The notes: generated by a model from the sequence alone, not told the origin. A DNA stretch of 18,905 nucleotides from CAXMST01 sp032122625 (GCA_032122625.1 JAQBGG010000116.1:1-18905), one strand, 5' to 3'; positions 6,984 to 16,761 are shown, counted from the stretch's first letter. A program made the numbers and translations.

Positions 6984-7523
6984 ATGTCGCTTACGTCAGG
7001 TACTCATCAACTCGGGCCCGATGACGGCGCCCTCTCGGTGCGGACCGGGCGAGCCGGCGCCGCCGCAAAGGCCGGGCATGACCTCGTGATCGGAGTCAAC
7101 TCGTGGGAGGCGACGCTGGCGGTCGGCGACGACGCCGCCGAGACGAGCGTCGAGCTCACCGCGGACCCCACCTCGCTGCGGGTGATCGAGGGATCGGGCG
7201 GGATGAAGCCGCTGAACGACGATGACAAGGCCAACATCGAGAAGACGATCAACGACGAGGTCCTCGAGGGCAAGGGCATCGGCTTCCGCTCCAGCCACGT
7301 GCAGCCCCCCTCCGACGGCGGCCGAATCCGCGTCGAGGGGGAGCTGACGATCGGCACCGAGAGCGGACCGATCGCTTTCGATCTCGCGATCGGCGAGGAC
7401 GGAGCGATGACGGGGAGCGCCGTTGTCAAGCAGACCGAGTGGGGAATCAAGCCGTACTCGACCCTGTTCGGGGCGCTGAAGGTCACCGACGAGCTCGAAG
7501 TCGTGATCGAGGGTCACCTCTAG
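6984..7523 (+). CDS. YceI family protein
   Basis: 179-residue YceI-like lipocalin-fold protein. Members bind isoprenoid or amphiphilic ligands in a beta-barrel; the physiological role of most is unknown. Family features visible are the N-terminal GALSVRTGRAGAAAKAGHDLVI segment (the usual position of the S-x-x-H-type entry motif), beta-strand repeats with GRIRVEGELTIG, and the terminal TLFGALKVTDELEVVIE typical of YceI C-termini. There is no signal peptide, so it is likely cytoplasmic, unlike E. coli YceI. The gene is divergent from coxG and its stop is 8 bases from the tail of the CoxL-like fragment gene on the other strand. A link with CO oxidation is suggested only by position. Confidence 0.85.
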   Translation: MSLTSGTHQLGPDDGALSVRTGRAGAAAKAGHDLVIGVNSWEATLAVGDDAAETSVELTADPTSLRVIEGSGGMKPLNDDDKANIEKTINDEVLEGKGIGFRSSHVQPPSDGGRIRVEGELTIGTESGPIAFDLAIGEDGAMTGSAVVKQTEWGIKPYSTLFGALKVTDELEVVIEGHL

Positions 7524-7531
7524 ACCCAGCC

Positions 7532-7993
7532 TCACTCTCGGTAGACGGCCTGGGCGTCGAGGCCCCCCTCGACGCCCGGTGGCAGCTCGCCGGTGCCGTG
7601 CGCATACATCGCGATGTCCTCGACCGTCTTCACCCGCTCGGGATCGCTGCCGTCGCCCGCGGCCCAGGCGCCGTTCGCCCACGAGAGGCTGTCCGGCTCG
7701 GCCTCAAGCGCCGCGCCCGCCAGCAGCCGCGACTTCTCGAGGATCCTGCCGGTGGCGCTGGCGATCGCCGCCGCGGTTCCGCCGGAGGGGCTCGTGTTGA
7801 AGCCGTGGCCGACGCCGAACCGATCGGTGTCGGCGGGCACGACCTTGACGTCGAGCGCGGGGACGCCGAGCTCGGCGGCGACCAGCTCCGCGTAGTCGGC
7901 CTCCCTGCCGTCGGACTCCGTGGTCAGGCTGAGCACCATCTTCCCGGTCGGGTGAACACGCAGAAACACTGCTCGATAGGCCTCGTCAGCCAT
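7532..7993 (-). CDS. Stand-alone CoxL-like molybdopterin-domain segment
   Basis: 153-residue protein that aligns along its length with residues about 491-633 of the CoxL in this window. Shared features are LRVHP-T/S-GK at the start, VAxELG-V/I-P, the D-T-D turn, the S-G-G turn, a long Ala/Arg helix and P-x-G-x-EGGLD at the end. It lacks the Q-G-Q-G-H-E cofactor loop (here E-S-D-G-R-E), the N-terminal part with the active-site Cys loop, and the C-terminal G-V-G-E-S loop, so it cannot be a complete CO dehydrogenase. I place the start at the ATG at 7993: AGGAGG (8001-8006) is 7 bases upstream, and the start shares one base with the stop of the preceding 61-residue gene; a GTG directly upstream is the alternative. 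Open frame and strong translation signals argue against a decayed pseudogene. The role is unknown; an assembly scaffold or chaperone is possible. Confidence 0.75.
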   Translation of the reverse strand: MADEAYRAVFLRVHPTGKMVLSLTTESDGREADYAELVAAELGVPALDVKVVPADTDRFGVGHGFNTSPSGGTAAAIASATGRILEKSRLLAGAALEAEPDSLSWANGAWAAGDGSDPERVKTVEDIAMYAHGTGELPPGVEGGLDAQAVYRE

Positions 7994-8178
7994 CACTGAT
8001 CCTCCTCTTCGTGGTCGGCTTCGGTCTCGGACTGAAGGCGCCGACGCTCCTGGTGGGCGCTGAGCGCATTGTGCTCCTCGAGGTCGCAGAAGGCCGGCTG
8101 CGGTCCGCCGTGCGGGTGGGGGGGCGCCGCCGGCCGCTCGCAGCCCGGGTAGATGCAGGTCTTCGTCTCAGCGCTCAT
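7993..8178 (-). CDS. 61-residue Cys/His-rich, probably zinc-binding, protein
   Basis: Short protein with C8-I-Y-P-G-C13 followed by a His/Pro/Gly segment and F-C31-D-L-E-E-H36-N, then a charged, Glu-rich tail. The C-x4-C, then C-x4-H, pattern with P-G-C-x-R-P resembles a short actinobacterial zinc finger I recall with the form PGCxRP...YCxxxxHN, but I cannot name a family. The ATG at 8178 overlaps the coxE stop (ATGA), which marks it as translationally coupled. A longer in-frame version from 8274 would overlap coxE by 100 bases and is less likely. It is followed by the CoxL-like fragment gene with a 1-base overlap. Metal delivery or protein-protein contact during CO dehydrogenase maturation is only a guess. 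Confidence 0.6.
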   Translation of the reverse strand: MSAETKTCIYPGCERPAAPPHPHGGPQPAFCDLEEHNALSAHQERRRLQSETEADHEEEDQ

Positions 8179-9569
8179 CTCTGGCCCCATCCCGGCGTCG
8201 TCTTGCCCCTGCTCGGACCGTAGCCGCTCGGCATCGCCACGGAGCTGCCGGGAACCGGTGTTGCGCTCGGCCACGGTTCCTCGTCCTCGTCCTCGGGCGA
8301 TGTAGCCGCGCCAAGGCTCGCTGCGGCCGGATCCGAGCCCGCGGGCCCGGCGATCGCCTCGACGACCTCGCCAAGCGCCTCGAAGCTGTGGCCGCTGACC
8401 AGCGCGTCGCAGTGCTCGACCGCGGCGAGCATGCCGGCGGCCCCGACCGAGAACCCTCGGGCACCGACTCGGGGGTTGACCCAGACGACCCGGTGGGCGA
8501 GCCGGGAGAGCCGTTCCATCTCGCGGCCGACGAGCTCTGGGTCTCCCCGCTCCCAGCCGTCGGAGAGGATCACGACGACGGCACCGCGGGCCATGCCGCG
8601 CCGGCCGTGGCGGTCGTTGAACTCCTTTAGCGCGTCGCCGATCCGGGTGCCGCTCGACCAGTCCGGCGCGACCGCCGCAGCGCGCTGGATCGCGAGCTCG
8701 GGGTTGCGCGCGGCCAACGCACGCGTCAGGCGCGTGAGCCGAGTGGCGAAGACGAAGGTCTCGGTGTGCGGGCCGGCGCCGGCGGCGCAGCTGAGGAACT
8801 GCAGGTAGGCCCGGGCGTAGGGCTCCATCGAGCCGGAGATGTCGCAGAGCATCACCAGCCGACGGGGGACGATGCGCCGGCGGCGTCGGGCGAGGTGGAT
8901 CGCGTCCCCGCCGGTTCGGAGGCTGGCCCGCAGGGTCCGGCGCAGGTCGACGCGCCGGCCGTGATGGGCGTGCTCGTGGCGGCGGGTGCGGCGCAGCGGC
9001 GTCGCGAGCTCGAGCCGCGACATAAGCCGGTAGAGCCGCGCGAGCTCGCCCGGCCCGAGGGCGTCGAAGCTCTTGTGGGCGAGCCGCTCCTCCTCGCTCG
9101 CCATCGCCAGCGGCACCTCGAGCTCGCTCCCCTCCTCGCCGTCGGTCTCGCGGGAGGGCGAGGCTGCGACGCTCGGCTGCCGCTGCTCCGACGCCGCATC
9201 CGCCGATGAGCCCCGCTGATCGGCCACCGGGCGCTCGTCGGGCGGCGTCGGCACGGTCTCGGCGTCCTCGGAGGGCGGGGCCTCGGTCGGCCGCTCCTCG
9301 CCGAAGACCGACCGGAAGACCGCGTCGAAGGCGCCGGCGTGGGAGCGGTCGGAGACGAAGATCGAGCGCGAGGTCCAGTACAGCTGCCGCCGGCTCTCGG
9401 GCCGCACCAAGGTCAGTGCCCGGGCGAACTCGGCCGAGCGCTCGGGGGTCACCGGCACGCCGGCCTCGCGCAGCCGCTGACCGAGCGCCCCGGCGAGCGG
9501 CGGCAGGTCGAGGTGGATCGTCTCGACCCCGAACGCTTGCCGGGATGCCCCCCGGCCCGCGTCAGCCAC
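8175..9569 (-). CDS. coxE: CoxE-type VWA-domain protein
   Basis: 464-residue VWA_CoxE protein. The N-terminal helical region (about 15-95) is followed by an acidic Pro/Ser-rich linker (about 96-150), a basic region with a His/Arg stretch (about 190-235), and a von Willebrand A domain (about 236-400). The metal-dependent adhesion site is intact: D243-I-S-G-S247, T308 in GTRIGDAL, and D337 in ILSDGWERGD. CoxE works with the AAA+ protein CoxD; in the studied CoxDEF system CoxE is implicated in copper insertion into the Mo-S-Cu centre of CO dehydrogenase. The start is a GTG at 9569 that overlaps the coxD stop by 8 bases; no strong ribosome site is seen, consistent with coupling. The C-terminal about 60 residues are disordered and acidic. 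Confidence 0.9.
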   Translation of the reverse strand: MADAGRGASRQAFGVETIHLDLPPLAGALGQRLREAGVPVTPERSAEFARALTLVRPESRRQLYWTSRSIFVSDRSHAGAFDAVFRSVFGEERPTEAPPSEDAETVPTPPDERPVADQRGSSADAASEQRQPSVAASPSRETDGEEGSELEVPLAMASEEERLAHKSFDALGPGELARLYRLMSRLELATPLRRTRRHEHAHHGRRVDLRRTLRASLRTGGDAIHLARRRRRIVPRRLVMLCDISGSMEPYARAYLQFLSCAAGAGPHTETFVFATRLTRLTRALAARNPELAIQRAAAVAPDWSSGTRIGDALKEFNDRHGRRGMARGAVVVILSDGWERGDPELVGREMERLSRLAHRVVWVNPRVGARGFSVGAAGMLAAVEHCDALVSGHSFEALGEVVEAIAGPAGSDPAAASLGAATSPEDEDEEPWPSATPVPGSSVAMPSGYGPSRGKTTPGWGQR

Positions 9570-10494
9570 GTTCGGGGACGAGTTGCTCGAGGCCGGCAGC
9601 GCGGATCACCTCCTGGTCCTCGTCGTACTTGAGCACCGATCCGAGCGTCCGCTCGACCGCCTCGGCGTCGAGGCTCTCGATCCAGAGCAGCTCGAGCGCG
9701 GCGAGCCAGTCGATCGCCTCGGCGATCCCCGGCGGCTTCTGCACGTCGCTCTCGCGCATCCGCGAGACCGCGTCGGCGACCTGGACCGCCAGGCTCTCCG
9801 AGGCGCCCTTGACCCTGCGGCGGATGATCTCGACCTCGCGCTCCGGCGTCGGGTAGTCGATCCAGCGGTAGAGGCAGCGACGCTTGACCGCGTCGTGCAG
9901 GTCGCGGGTCCGGTTCGAGGTGAGAACGATGACCGGCGGGTGGGTGGCGCGGATCGTGCCGAGTTCGGGGATCGTCACGGCCGCGTCGGCCAGCAGCTCC
10001 AGCAGGAAGGCCTCGAAGTCGTCGTCGGCGCGGTCGATCTCGTCGATCAGGAGCACCGCGGGCCGCGGGCCGGGATGCTGGAGCGCGCGCAGCAGGGGCC
10101 GCTGGATCAGGTAATCGGGGCCGAACAGCTCCTCCTCGTCGAGCGAGCGCCCACCGGAGTCGGCAAGCCGAATGCTGAGCAGCTGGCGGGGGTAGTTCCA
10201 CTCATACAGCGCCTCCGCCGCGTCGATCCCCTCGTAGCACTGGAGGCGGATCAGCGGCGTATCGAGCACGGCCGCGAGCGCCAGCGCCGCCTCGGTCTTG
10301 CCAACCCCGGCCTCGCCCTCGAGCAGCAGCGGCTGGGGCAGCCGCAGACTGAGGAAGATCGAGGTCGCCAGGCCCTCGTCGACGAGGTAGTCGACGGCGG
10401 CGAGCCGCTGGGCGAGCGCCCCGACGTCGGGCACGACCCGCCGGATCTCGGCCGCCGCCTCCCCGCTCTCCCCCTCCGGGCGGGCGTCGCTCAT
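9562..10494 (-). CDS. coxD: CoxD-type MoxR-family AAA+ ATPase
   Basis: 310-residue cytoplasmic ATPase. Walker A is GEAGVGKT (60-67), Walker B is VLLIDEID (147-154), sensor 1 is in VIVLTSN, and an arginine-finger region reads AVKRRCLYRWIDYP. These are hallmarks of MoxR AAA+ ATPases, which usually pair with a VWA protein, here CoxE encoded directly downstream. Oligotropha CoxD is needed to sulfurate the active site of CO dehydrogenase. The ATG at 10494 overlaps the mocA stop (ATGA). The length and motif order are normal for the family. The first about 20 residues are Glu/Ala-rich and not conserved. Confidence 0.9.
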   Translation of the reverse strand: MSDARPEGESGEAAAEIRRVVPDVGALAQRLAAVDYLVDEGLATSIFLSLRLPQPLLLEGEAGVGKTEAALALAAVLDTPLIRLQCYEGIDAAEALYEWNYPRQLLSIRLADSGGRSLDEEELFGPDYLIQRPLLRALQHPGPRPAVLLIDEIDRADDDFEAFLLELLADAAVTIPELGTIRATHPPVIVLTSNRTRDLHDAVKRRCLYRWIDYPTPEREVEIIRRRVKGASESLAVQVADAVSRMRESDVQKPPGIAEAIDWLAALELLWIESLDAEAVERTLGSVLKYDEDQEVIRAAGLEQLVPERG

Positions 10495-11105
10495 CGCGGT
10501 GCCAACTCATCGAGGACCGCCCGGTAGTCCTCCGGCGTGTCGACATCGAGGGGGATCGGGCCCGCGATCGGCACCTCGGCCACGTCGCCGGCGCGCTGGT
10601 CGAGCAGCCGCCAGACGCCCTTGTCGCCGTGCAGGTCGGCGAGCGCTCCGAAGACATCGCGATCGAAAGCGATCGGGTGGCCGCGGCCATCGTCGTAGCG
10701 GCAGACCGCGAGCGGCGCATCACCACGGCCGGAGAGGAGACCGGCCACCGTGTCGGCGCTGACGCCCGGCTGGTCGCCGAGCATCAGCACGAGGACATCG
10801 CAGCGCGGGTCAAGCGCGGCGAGCGCCGCCGCGATCGAGGACGAGCAGCCCGCCCCGTAGGCCTCGTTAACGACGACCTCGGCTGCGCTCCCCTCGAGGC
10901 TCTCGCGAACCTCGTCGGCGAAGCCGCCGATCGCGACGATCGTCTGATCGAAGCGGCAGTCGCGGGCAACGTCGACGACGTGACCGAGCAGCGTCCCGTC
11001 TCCGTAGTCGAGCAGCTGCTTCGGGCGCCCGAGGCGCTTCGAGCCGCCGGCCCCGAGCACCAGGCCACAGACGAAAGGCCGGCGATCAGCGGGCGGCGGA
11101 GGCAT
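10491..11105 (-). CDS. mocA: Molybdenum cofactor cytidylyltransferase (MocA-like)
   Basis: 204-residue MobA/MocA-type nucleotidyltransferase. The nucleotide-binding loop LGAGGSKRLGRPKQ (residues 17-30) replaces the GTP-type loop of MobA by the G-x-S-x-R-x-G-x-P-K-x-L form of MocA. Further family features are NEAYGAGCSSSIAAAL, VLVLMLGDQPG (metal-binding Asp) and a G-H-P-I-A-F segment. MocA makes molybdopterin cytosine dinucleotide, the cofactor of CO dehydrogenase, from Mo-molybdopterin and CTP, which fits its position among cox genes. CTP rather than GTP specificity is inferred from family and context. The ATG at 11105 overlaps the xdhC-YHS gene by 20 bases, and AGGAAG lies close upstream. 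Confidence 0.88.
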   Translation of the reverse strand: MPPPPADRRPFVCGLVLGAGGSKRLGRPKQLLDYGDGTLLGHVVDVARDCRFDQTIVAIGGFADEVRESLEGSAAEVVVNEAYGAGCSSSIAAALAALDPRCDVLVLMLGDQPGVSADTVAGLLSGRGDAPLAVCRYDDGRGHPIAFDRDVFGALADLHGDKGVWRLLDQRAGDVAEVPIAGPIPLDVDTPEDYRAVLDELAPR

Positions 11106-12092
11106 GCTCTTCCTGGGCCTCGAACTTCGCCTTGCAGCCCTCGCCGCAGAAGTAGACGGTCTCGCCGTCGCGTCGCACCGAGAGCGTGCTCTCGACCGCG
11201 GCGACCGTCATCCCGCAGATCGGGTCGATCGCCAGCTGCGGGGAGGCGGGCGCGGACGCGGCGGGTGCATTGGGCACAGCCGGCTCTTGCTCGGCCCGGT
11301 CCCCGTCAGCCCGCCTGACGGCGACGATCCGGGCGAGGACCGAGAGCGCGATCTCGCCGGGGTTGTGCGAGCCGATCGGGATGCCGGCGGGCACGTCGAT
11401 CCGCTCGAGCAGCTCCTCGCCGACCCCGTCGGTCCGCAGCTCGTCGAGCACCCCGGCGCCGCGCTTGGCGCTGGCGACGAGGCCGACGTAGGGCAGGCCC
11501 GCCTCAAGCCCGCGGCGCAGCGCGTGCAGCTCGTCGCGGCCGTGAGCGGCGACGACGAGCGCGAGATCGCCCGCGGCGGGCTCGGGATCGTGGCCGTCGG
11601 AGGGGACCGGCTCGAGCCCGAGCTCCGGGGCGATCCGCAACAGTGCGGCGACGGTCGGTGTCTCACCGACGACGAGCACCCGCGGAGCCGGCGGCGTCGG
11701 CTCGAGAAAGACCTCTATCGCCCCGCCCGACAGGCACGGGTTCTTGACGGTGACCACGCCCTGCTCCGCGCTCGGGACCTCCTCGGCGGCGGCCGCGGCG
11801 GCCTCGGGCGAGAGGTCGGCGCCGTCGAAGTCACCGTCGCCCGGGTCGGGGTCGGGAAGGATCCGCAGCAGCACGGGCTCGCCGGTCTCGAGCGCAACCA
11901 GTGAGTAGGCCTTGACGCTCTGCTCTGCGCAGACGCCACCGACGAAGCCCTCGATCGTGCCGTCGCCGAGCACCAATGCGACGCTACCGGTCTCGACGCT
12001 GGTCGGGTGCTGGACCCGCACCACCGTCGCGGTGACGAACGGCTCGCGCGCCGCCGCGAGCTCCTGCGATCGCCGCAGCAGGTCCGCGGAGA

Positions 12093-12096
<4 letters not shown>
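11086..12096 (-). CDS. XdhC/CoxI-family protein fused to a C-terminal YHS domain
   Basis: 336-residue fusion protein. The XdhC_CoxI part covers residues 1-130 with the conserved FVGGVCAEQS and NPCLSGGAIEVFLEP motifs. A Rossmann-like XdhC_C domain follows (138-265; LVVGETPTVAAL, VAAHGRDE, YVGLVASAKR, IPIGSHNPGEIALSV). After an Ala/Pro linker (about 268-288), a YHS domain (289-327) carries DPICGM with Cys294 and YFCGEGCKAKF with Cys317 and Cys321. XdhC proteins bind and sulfurate the molybdenum cofactor before insertion; YHS domains bind heavy metals including copper. The ATG at 12096 overlaps the coxL stop (ATGA). The fusion suggests coupling of Mo-cofactor handling with metal (perhaps copper) delivery to the Mo-S-Cu site, which is inference. 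Confidence 0.88.
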
Positions 12097-14477
<2,381 letters not shown>

Positions 14478-14479
14478 GC

Positions 14480-14491
14480 TCAGGCCTCCTG
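14480..14491 (-). promoter_or_regulatory. Ribosome site inside the last codons of coxS, for coxL
   Basis: CAGGAGGCCTGA encodes Gln-Glu-Ala-stop of coxS and contains the AGGAGG ribosome site of coxL, 7 bases before its ATG. The same 12 bases occur at the coxM-coxS junction, so both subunits end in QEA. This decides the coxL start. Confidence 0.8.
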
Positions 14492-14959
14492 TCTCGTCGT
14501 GGCTTCCTGCTCGGCCGCCCACTGAATCGCGCCGACGATGTTCTTGTAGCCCGTGCAGCGGCAGATCCCGCCGGAGATCGCGGTCCGGATCTCGTGCTCG
14601 CTCGGGTTCGGGTTCTCGTCGAGCAGGGCGCGTGCGGTCATCATCATGCCCGGGGTGCAGAACCCGCACTGCAGGGCGTGGAGCTCGTGAAAGCCCTGCT
14701 GGACTGAGTCGAGCTCGCCGTCGCTCTCGAGCGACTCGACGGTGCGGATCTCGTGCCCGTCGCACATCGCCGCCAGCACCGTGCAGGACTTGACCGGCTC
14801 GCCGTCCATCAGCACCACGCAGGCACCACAGTTGGAGGTGTCGCACCCCCAGTGGGTCCCCTTGAGGCCGAGCGTGTCGCGGATGAAGTGGACGAGCAGC
14901 GTCCGCGGCTCGGCCTCCCTGGAGACCCGCTCGCCGTTGACCGTCATCGAGATCTCCAT
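14480..14959 (-). CDS. coxS: CO dehydrogenase small subunit, two [2Fe-2S] clusters
   Basis: 159-residue iron-sulfur subunit that passes electrons from the Mo-Cu site to the FAD of CoxM. The plant-type cluster is held by C39, C44, C47 and C59 (GCDTSNCGAC, then C). The second cluster, in the helical C-terminal domain, is held by C98, C101, C133 and C135 (QCGFCTPGM and GICRCTGY). Length and spacing match the family. The ATG at 14959 lies 2 bases after the coxM stop with AGGAGG 7 bases upstream; an in-frame start at 15079 would add 40 Arg/Pro-rich residues overlapping coxM and is rejected. Confidence 0.96.
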   Translation of the reverse strand: MEISMTVNGERVSREAEPRTLLVHFIRDTLGLKGTHWGCDTSNCGACVVLMDGEPVKSCTVLAAMCDGHEIRTVESLESDGELDSVQQGFHELHALQCGFCTPGMMMTARALLDENPNPSEHEIRTAISGGICRCTGYKNIVGAIQWAAEQEATTRQEA

Positions 14960-14961
14960 CG

Positions 14962-14973
14962 TCAGGCCTCCTG
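14962..14973 (-). promoter_or_regulatory. Ribosome site inside the last codons of coxM, for coxS
   Basis: CAGGAGGCCTGA ends coxM (QEA-stop) and provides AGGAGG 7 bases before the coxS ATG. It is a 12-base match to the coxS-coxL junction. Confidence 0.8.
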
Positions 14974-15837
14974 GTTGAGGGCGCGCGCCGTCGAGCGGCG
15001 CAGCGCGCGTTGGGTGAGCACGCCCGCGAGGTGGCGCTTGTAGTCGATCGGTCCGCGGCCGTCGGCGCTCGGAGAGCAATCGGCCGCGGCGATCTCGCCC
15101 GCCTCCGCGAACAGCTCCTCCGACGGCGGCTTGCCCGTCAACAGCTCCTCTGCCCGGGTCAGGTGGATCGTCGTCATCCCGACGGCGCTTAGCGCGATGC
15201 CGGCGTCGGCGATCGTGCCGCCCTCGAGCCAGACAGCCGCCGAGGCGGCGGCGATCGCCCAGTCGCCGGCGCGGCGCTCGACCTTCTCGTGGGCGCTGCC
15301 GGCGCCCGGGCGGACCGGCAGCCGGACCTCGGTCAGCATCTCCCCCGCGCCGACCGCCGTCATATAGGGCCCGAGGTGGAAGTCCTCCATCCCGACCACC
15401 CGCTCGCCGTCGGCTCCGCGGATCACGACCTGCGCCTTCGCCGCAGAGCAGACCGCCGAGAGGTCCTCGGCGGCGTCCGCCTGGCAGAGCGAGCCGCCGA
15501 TCGTGCCGCGGTTGCGGACCACGGGGTCGGCGATCACCGTCTCGGCGTCTGCGAACAGCGGGAAGTGCTCGGCCAGCAGCTCGGACCGCAACAGATCCGC
15601 GTGCCTGGTCATCGCGCCGATTCTGATCTCGCCGTCCTCGGAGCGGATGAATGCGAGCTCCTCGAGCTCGTTGATGTCGATCAGGTGCTTGGGATTGGCG
15701 AGCCGCAGCTTCATCATCGGCAGCAGGCTGTGACCGCCGGCGACGATCCGGGCGGTGGGGCCGAGCCGCCCGAGCGCCTCGATCGCACCGTCAACGCTCG
15801 TCGCCCGCTCGTATTCGAATGGCGCAGGTGTCTGCAA
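14962..15837 (-). CDS. coxM: CO dehydrogenase medium subunit, FAD-binding
   Basis: 291-residue flavoprotein subunit. FAD-binding motifs are AGGHSLLP (33-40) and TIGGSLCQADAAED (112-125), both diagnostic of the CoxM/XdhB family; the C-terminal CO_deh_flav_C-type domain spans about 178-285. It takes electrons from the CoxS clusters and passes them toward the respiratory chain. The start is a TTG at 15837, supported by GAGGAG 7 bases upstream, and is 18 bases after the stop of the last small membrane-protein gene. The length is normal for the family. Confidence 0.96.
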   Translation of the reverse strand: MQTPAPFEYERATSVDGAIEALGRLGPTARIVAGGHSLLPMMKLRLANPKHLIDINELEELAFIRSEDGEIRIGAMTRHADLLRSELLAEHFPLFADAETVIADPVVRNRGTIGGSLCQADAAEDLSAVCSAAKAQVVIRGADGERVVGMEDFHLGPYMTAVGAGEMLTEVRLPVRPGAGSAHEKVERRAGDWAIAAASAAVWLEGGTIADAGIALSAVGMTTIHLTRAEELLTGKPPSEELFAEAGEIAAADCSPSADGRGPIDYKRHLAGVLTQRALRRSTARALNQEA

Positions 15838-15844
15838 ACCGCTA

Positions 15845-15850
15845 CTCCTC
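15845..15850 (-). promoter_or_regulatory. Ribosome site fixing the TTG start of coxM
   Basis: GAGGAG on the - strand is 7 bases before the TTG at 15837; together with conserved N-terminal residues (FEYERATSVDGAIEAL) this supports the rare TTG start. Confidence 0.65.
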
Positions 15851-15855
15851 TCGAT

Positions 15856-16482
15856 TCAGGGACGACGGGCCGGAAGCCGCTTGCGAGGAGCGCCGACGTC
15901 GTCGCGCTCCTCGTACTGGACGGGGGCATCGGATCCGATCACCGGCGATCTCGGCAGCTTCTCGGGGCTCGTGTGGCGGACCGACGGGTAGAGCTGACGC
16001 GCCGCCAGGCTGCCCCCCTCGACGTTTCGCAGCACCTCGCCGCCGGCCGGGCTGGCGGCGGCGACCGGCGCCTCGCGGCCGAGCCGGGCGAGCGTCAGCG
16101 TGCCCTTCGTGTAGATCTCGCCGATCCGCGGTGGCTCGATCTCGGTGCTCTCGGGGAAGCTGCGCAGTCCAGCCTCGGCGGCCCCGGGGTAGACGCCGTC
16201 GATCAGGCCAACCGCGTCGCTGAGGCCGGCCTTCTTGACGAGCAGGCCCTCGAGCAGGTCGACCCCGGCGTCGAGCTGCTCGTTGATCGCAACGACGACG
16301 TCGTTGACCGGCGCGCTCTTCTCGATGATCTCGCCGACCCCGTCGATCACCTGGTCGAGCCCGGCGGCGACCCGCCGCAGCGCGACGATCGTCGAGACGA
16401 GGTAGTAGACGAGCGCGAGCACGATCAGCACAACCGTGACGATCAGCACGACCGCGGGCGCGACCAAAGCGGTGAGCATCAT
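15856..16482 (-). CDS. Single-pass membrane protein, fifth of a run of five, next to coxM
   Basis: 208 residues. A long N-terminal hydrophobic segment (about residues 2-34, with VLIVTVVLIVLALVYYLV) is followed by ALRR and amphipathic helices (GLDQVIDGVGEIIEKSAPVN, then VVVAINEQLDAGVDLLEGLL). After about residue 115 the chain is Pro/Arg-rich and probably disordered (EIYTKGTLTLARLGRE, then a basic RKRLPARRP end). Positive residues directly after the membrane segment predict a cytoplasmic tail. VAINEQLDA matches KAINAQFDA of the third protein in the run, so the two are probably paralogous. The ATG pair at 16482/16479 follows GGGGAGG; the gap to the previous gene is 6 bases. I do not recognise a family. 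Position suggests anchoring or regulation of CO dehydrogenase at the inner membrane. Confidence 0.75.
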   Translation of the reverse strand: MMLTALVAPAVVLIVTVVLIVLALVYYLVSTIVALRRVAAGLDQVIDGVGEIIEKSAPVNDVVVAINEQLDAGVDLLEGLLVKKAGLSDAVGLIDGVYPGAAEAGLRSFPESTEIEPPRIGEIYTKGTLTLARLGREAPVAAASPAGGEVLRNVEGGSLAARQLYPSVRHTSPEKLPRSPVIGSDAPVQYEERDDVGAPRKRLPARRP

Positions 16483-16488
16483 CCTCCC

Positions 16489-16761
16489 CTACTCCCCTTC
16501 CGGCTCGGCGTCGTCGAGGATCACGTCGAGCGAGCCGCCGTAGTTCGCGACTCCGGCAACCGTCTGCTCGACCTGCTCCTGGGTGGTCAGCAGCAGCGGG
16601 GCGGCGTCGAGATCCTTCGACCCGGTCTTCGCCACGGTGGCGATCTCGTCCACCGTGGGAACGATGCTCTGGGCCGCGCTCAGCACCCCGCTCAACAGAT
16701 AGACGACGACCGGAACGATCACGACCAGCAGGACGATGTCCCCGATCCACCAGAGGGTCAC
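16489..16761 (-). CDS. Single-pass membrane protein, fourth of five
   Basis: 90 residues. The N-terminal membrane segment covers about residues 5-27 (WWIGDIVLLVVIVPVVVYLL). The rest is a soluble, helix-forming tail with an acidic end (DVILDDAEPEGE). Unlike the other four, it has no Arg pair after the membrane segment, so topology is less certain. The start is a GTG at 16761 that overlaps the preceding stop (GTGA). The tail helix (SAAQSIVPTVDEIATVAKTG) resembles the juxtamembrane helices of its neighbours in position and composition. No family recognised. Confidence 0.7.
   Translation of the reverse strand: MTLWWIGDIVLLVVIVPVVVYLLSGVLSAAQSIVPTVDEIATVAKTGSKDLDAAPLLLTTQEQVEQTVAGVANYGGSLDVILDDAEPEGE

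Noticed and set aside
7515..7535. Terminator between the converging YceI and CoxL-like fragment genes
   Set aside because: Only a short GGGT/ACCC pairing is visible and there is no T-tract; too weak to claim.
14478..14846. N-terminal extension of CoxL by 123 residues
   Set aside because: It reads coxS in a wrong frame; the family N-terminus and ribosome site support the ATG at 14477.
14960..15079. N-terminal extension of CoxS by 40 residues
   Set aside because: Arg/Pro-rich, overlaps coxM, and the ribosome site and family start both support the ATG at 14959.
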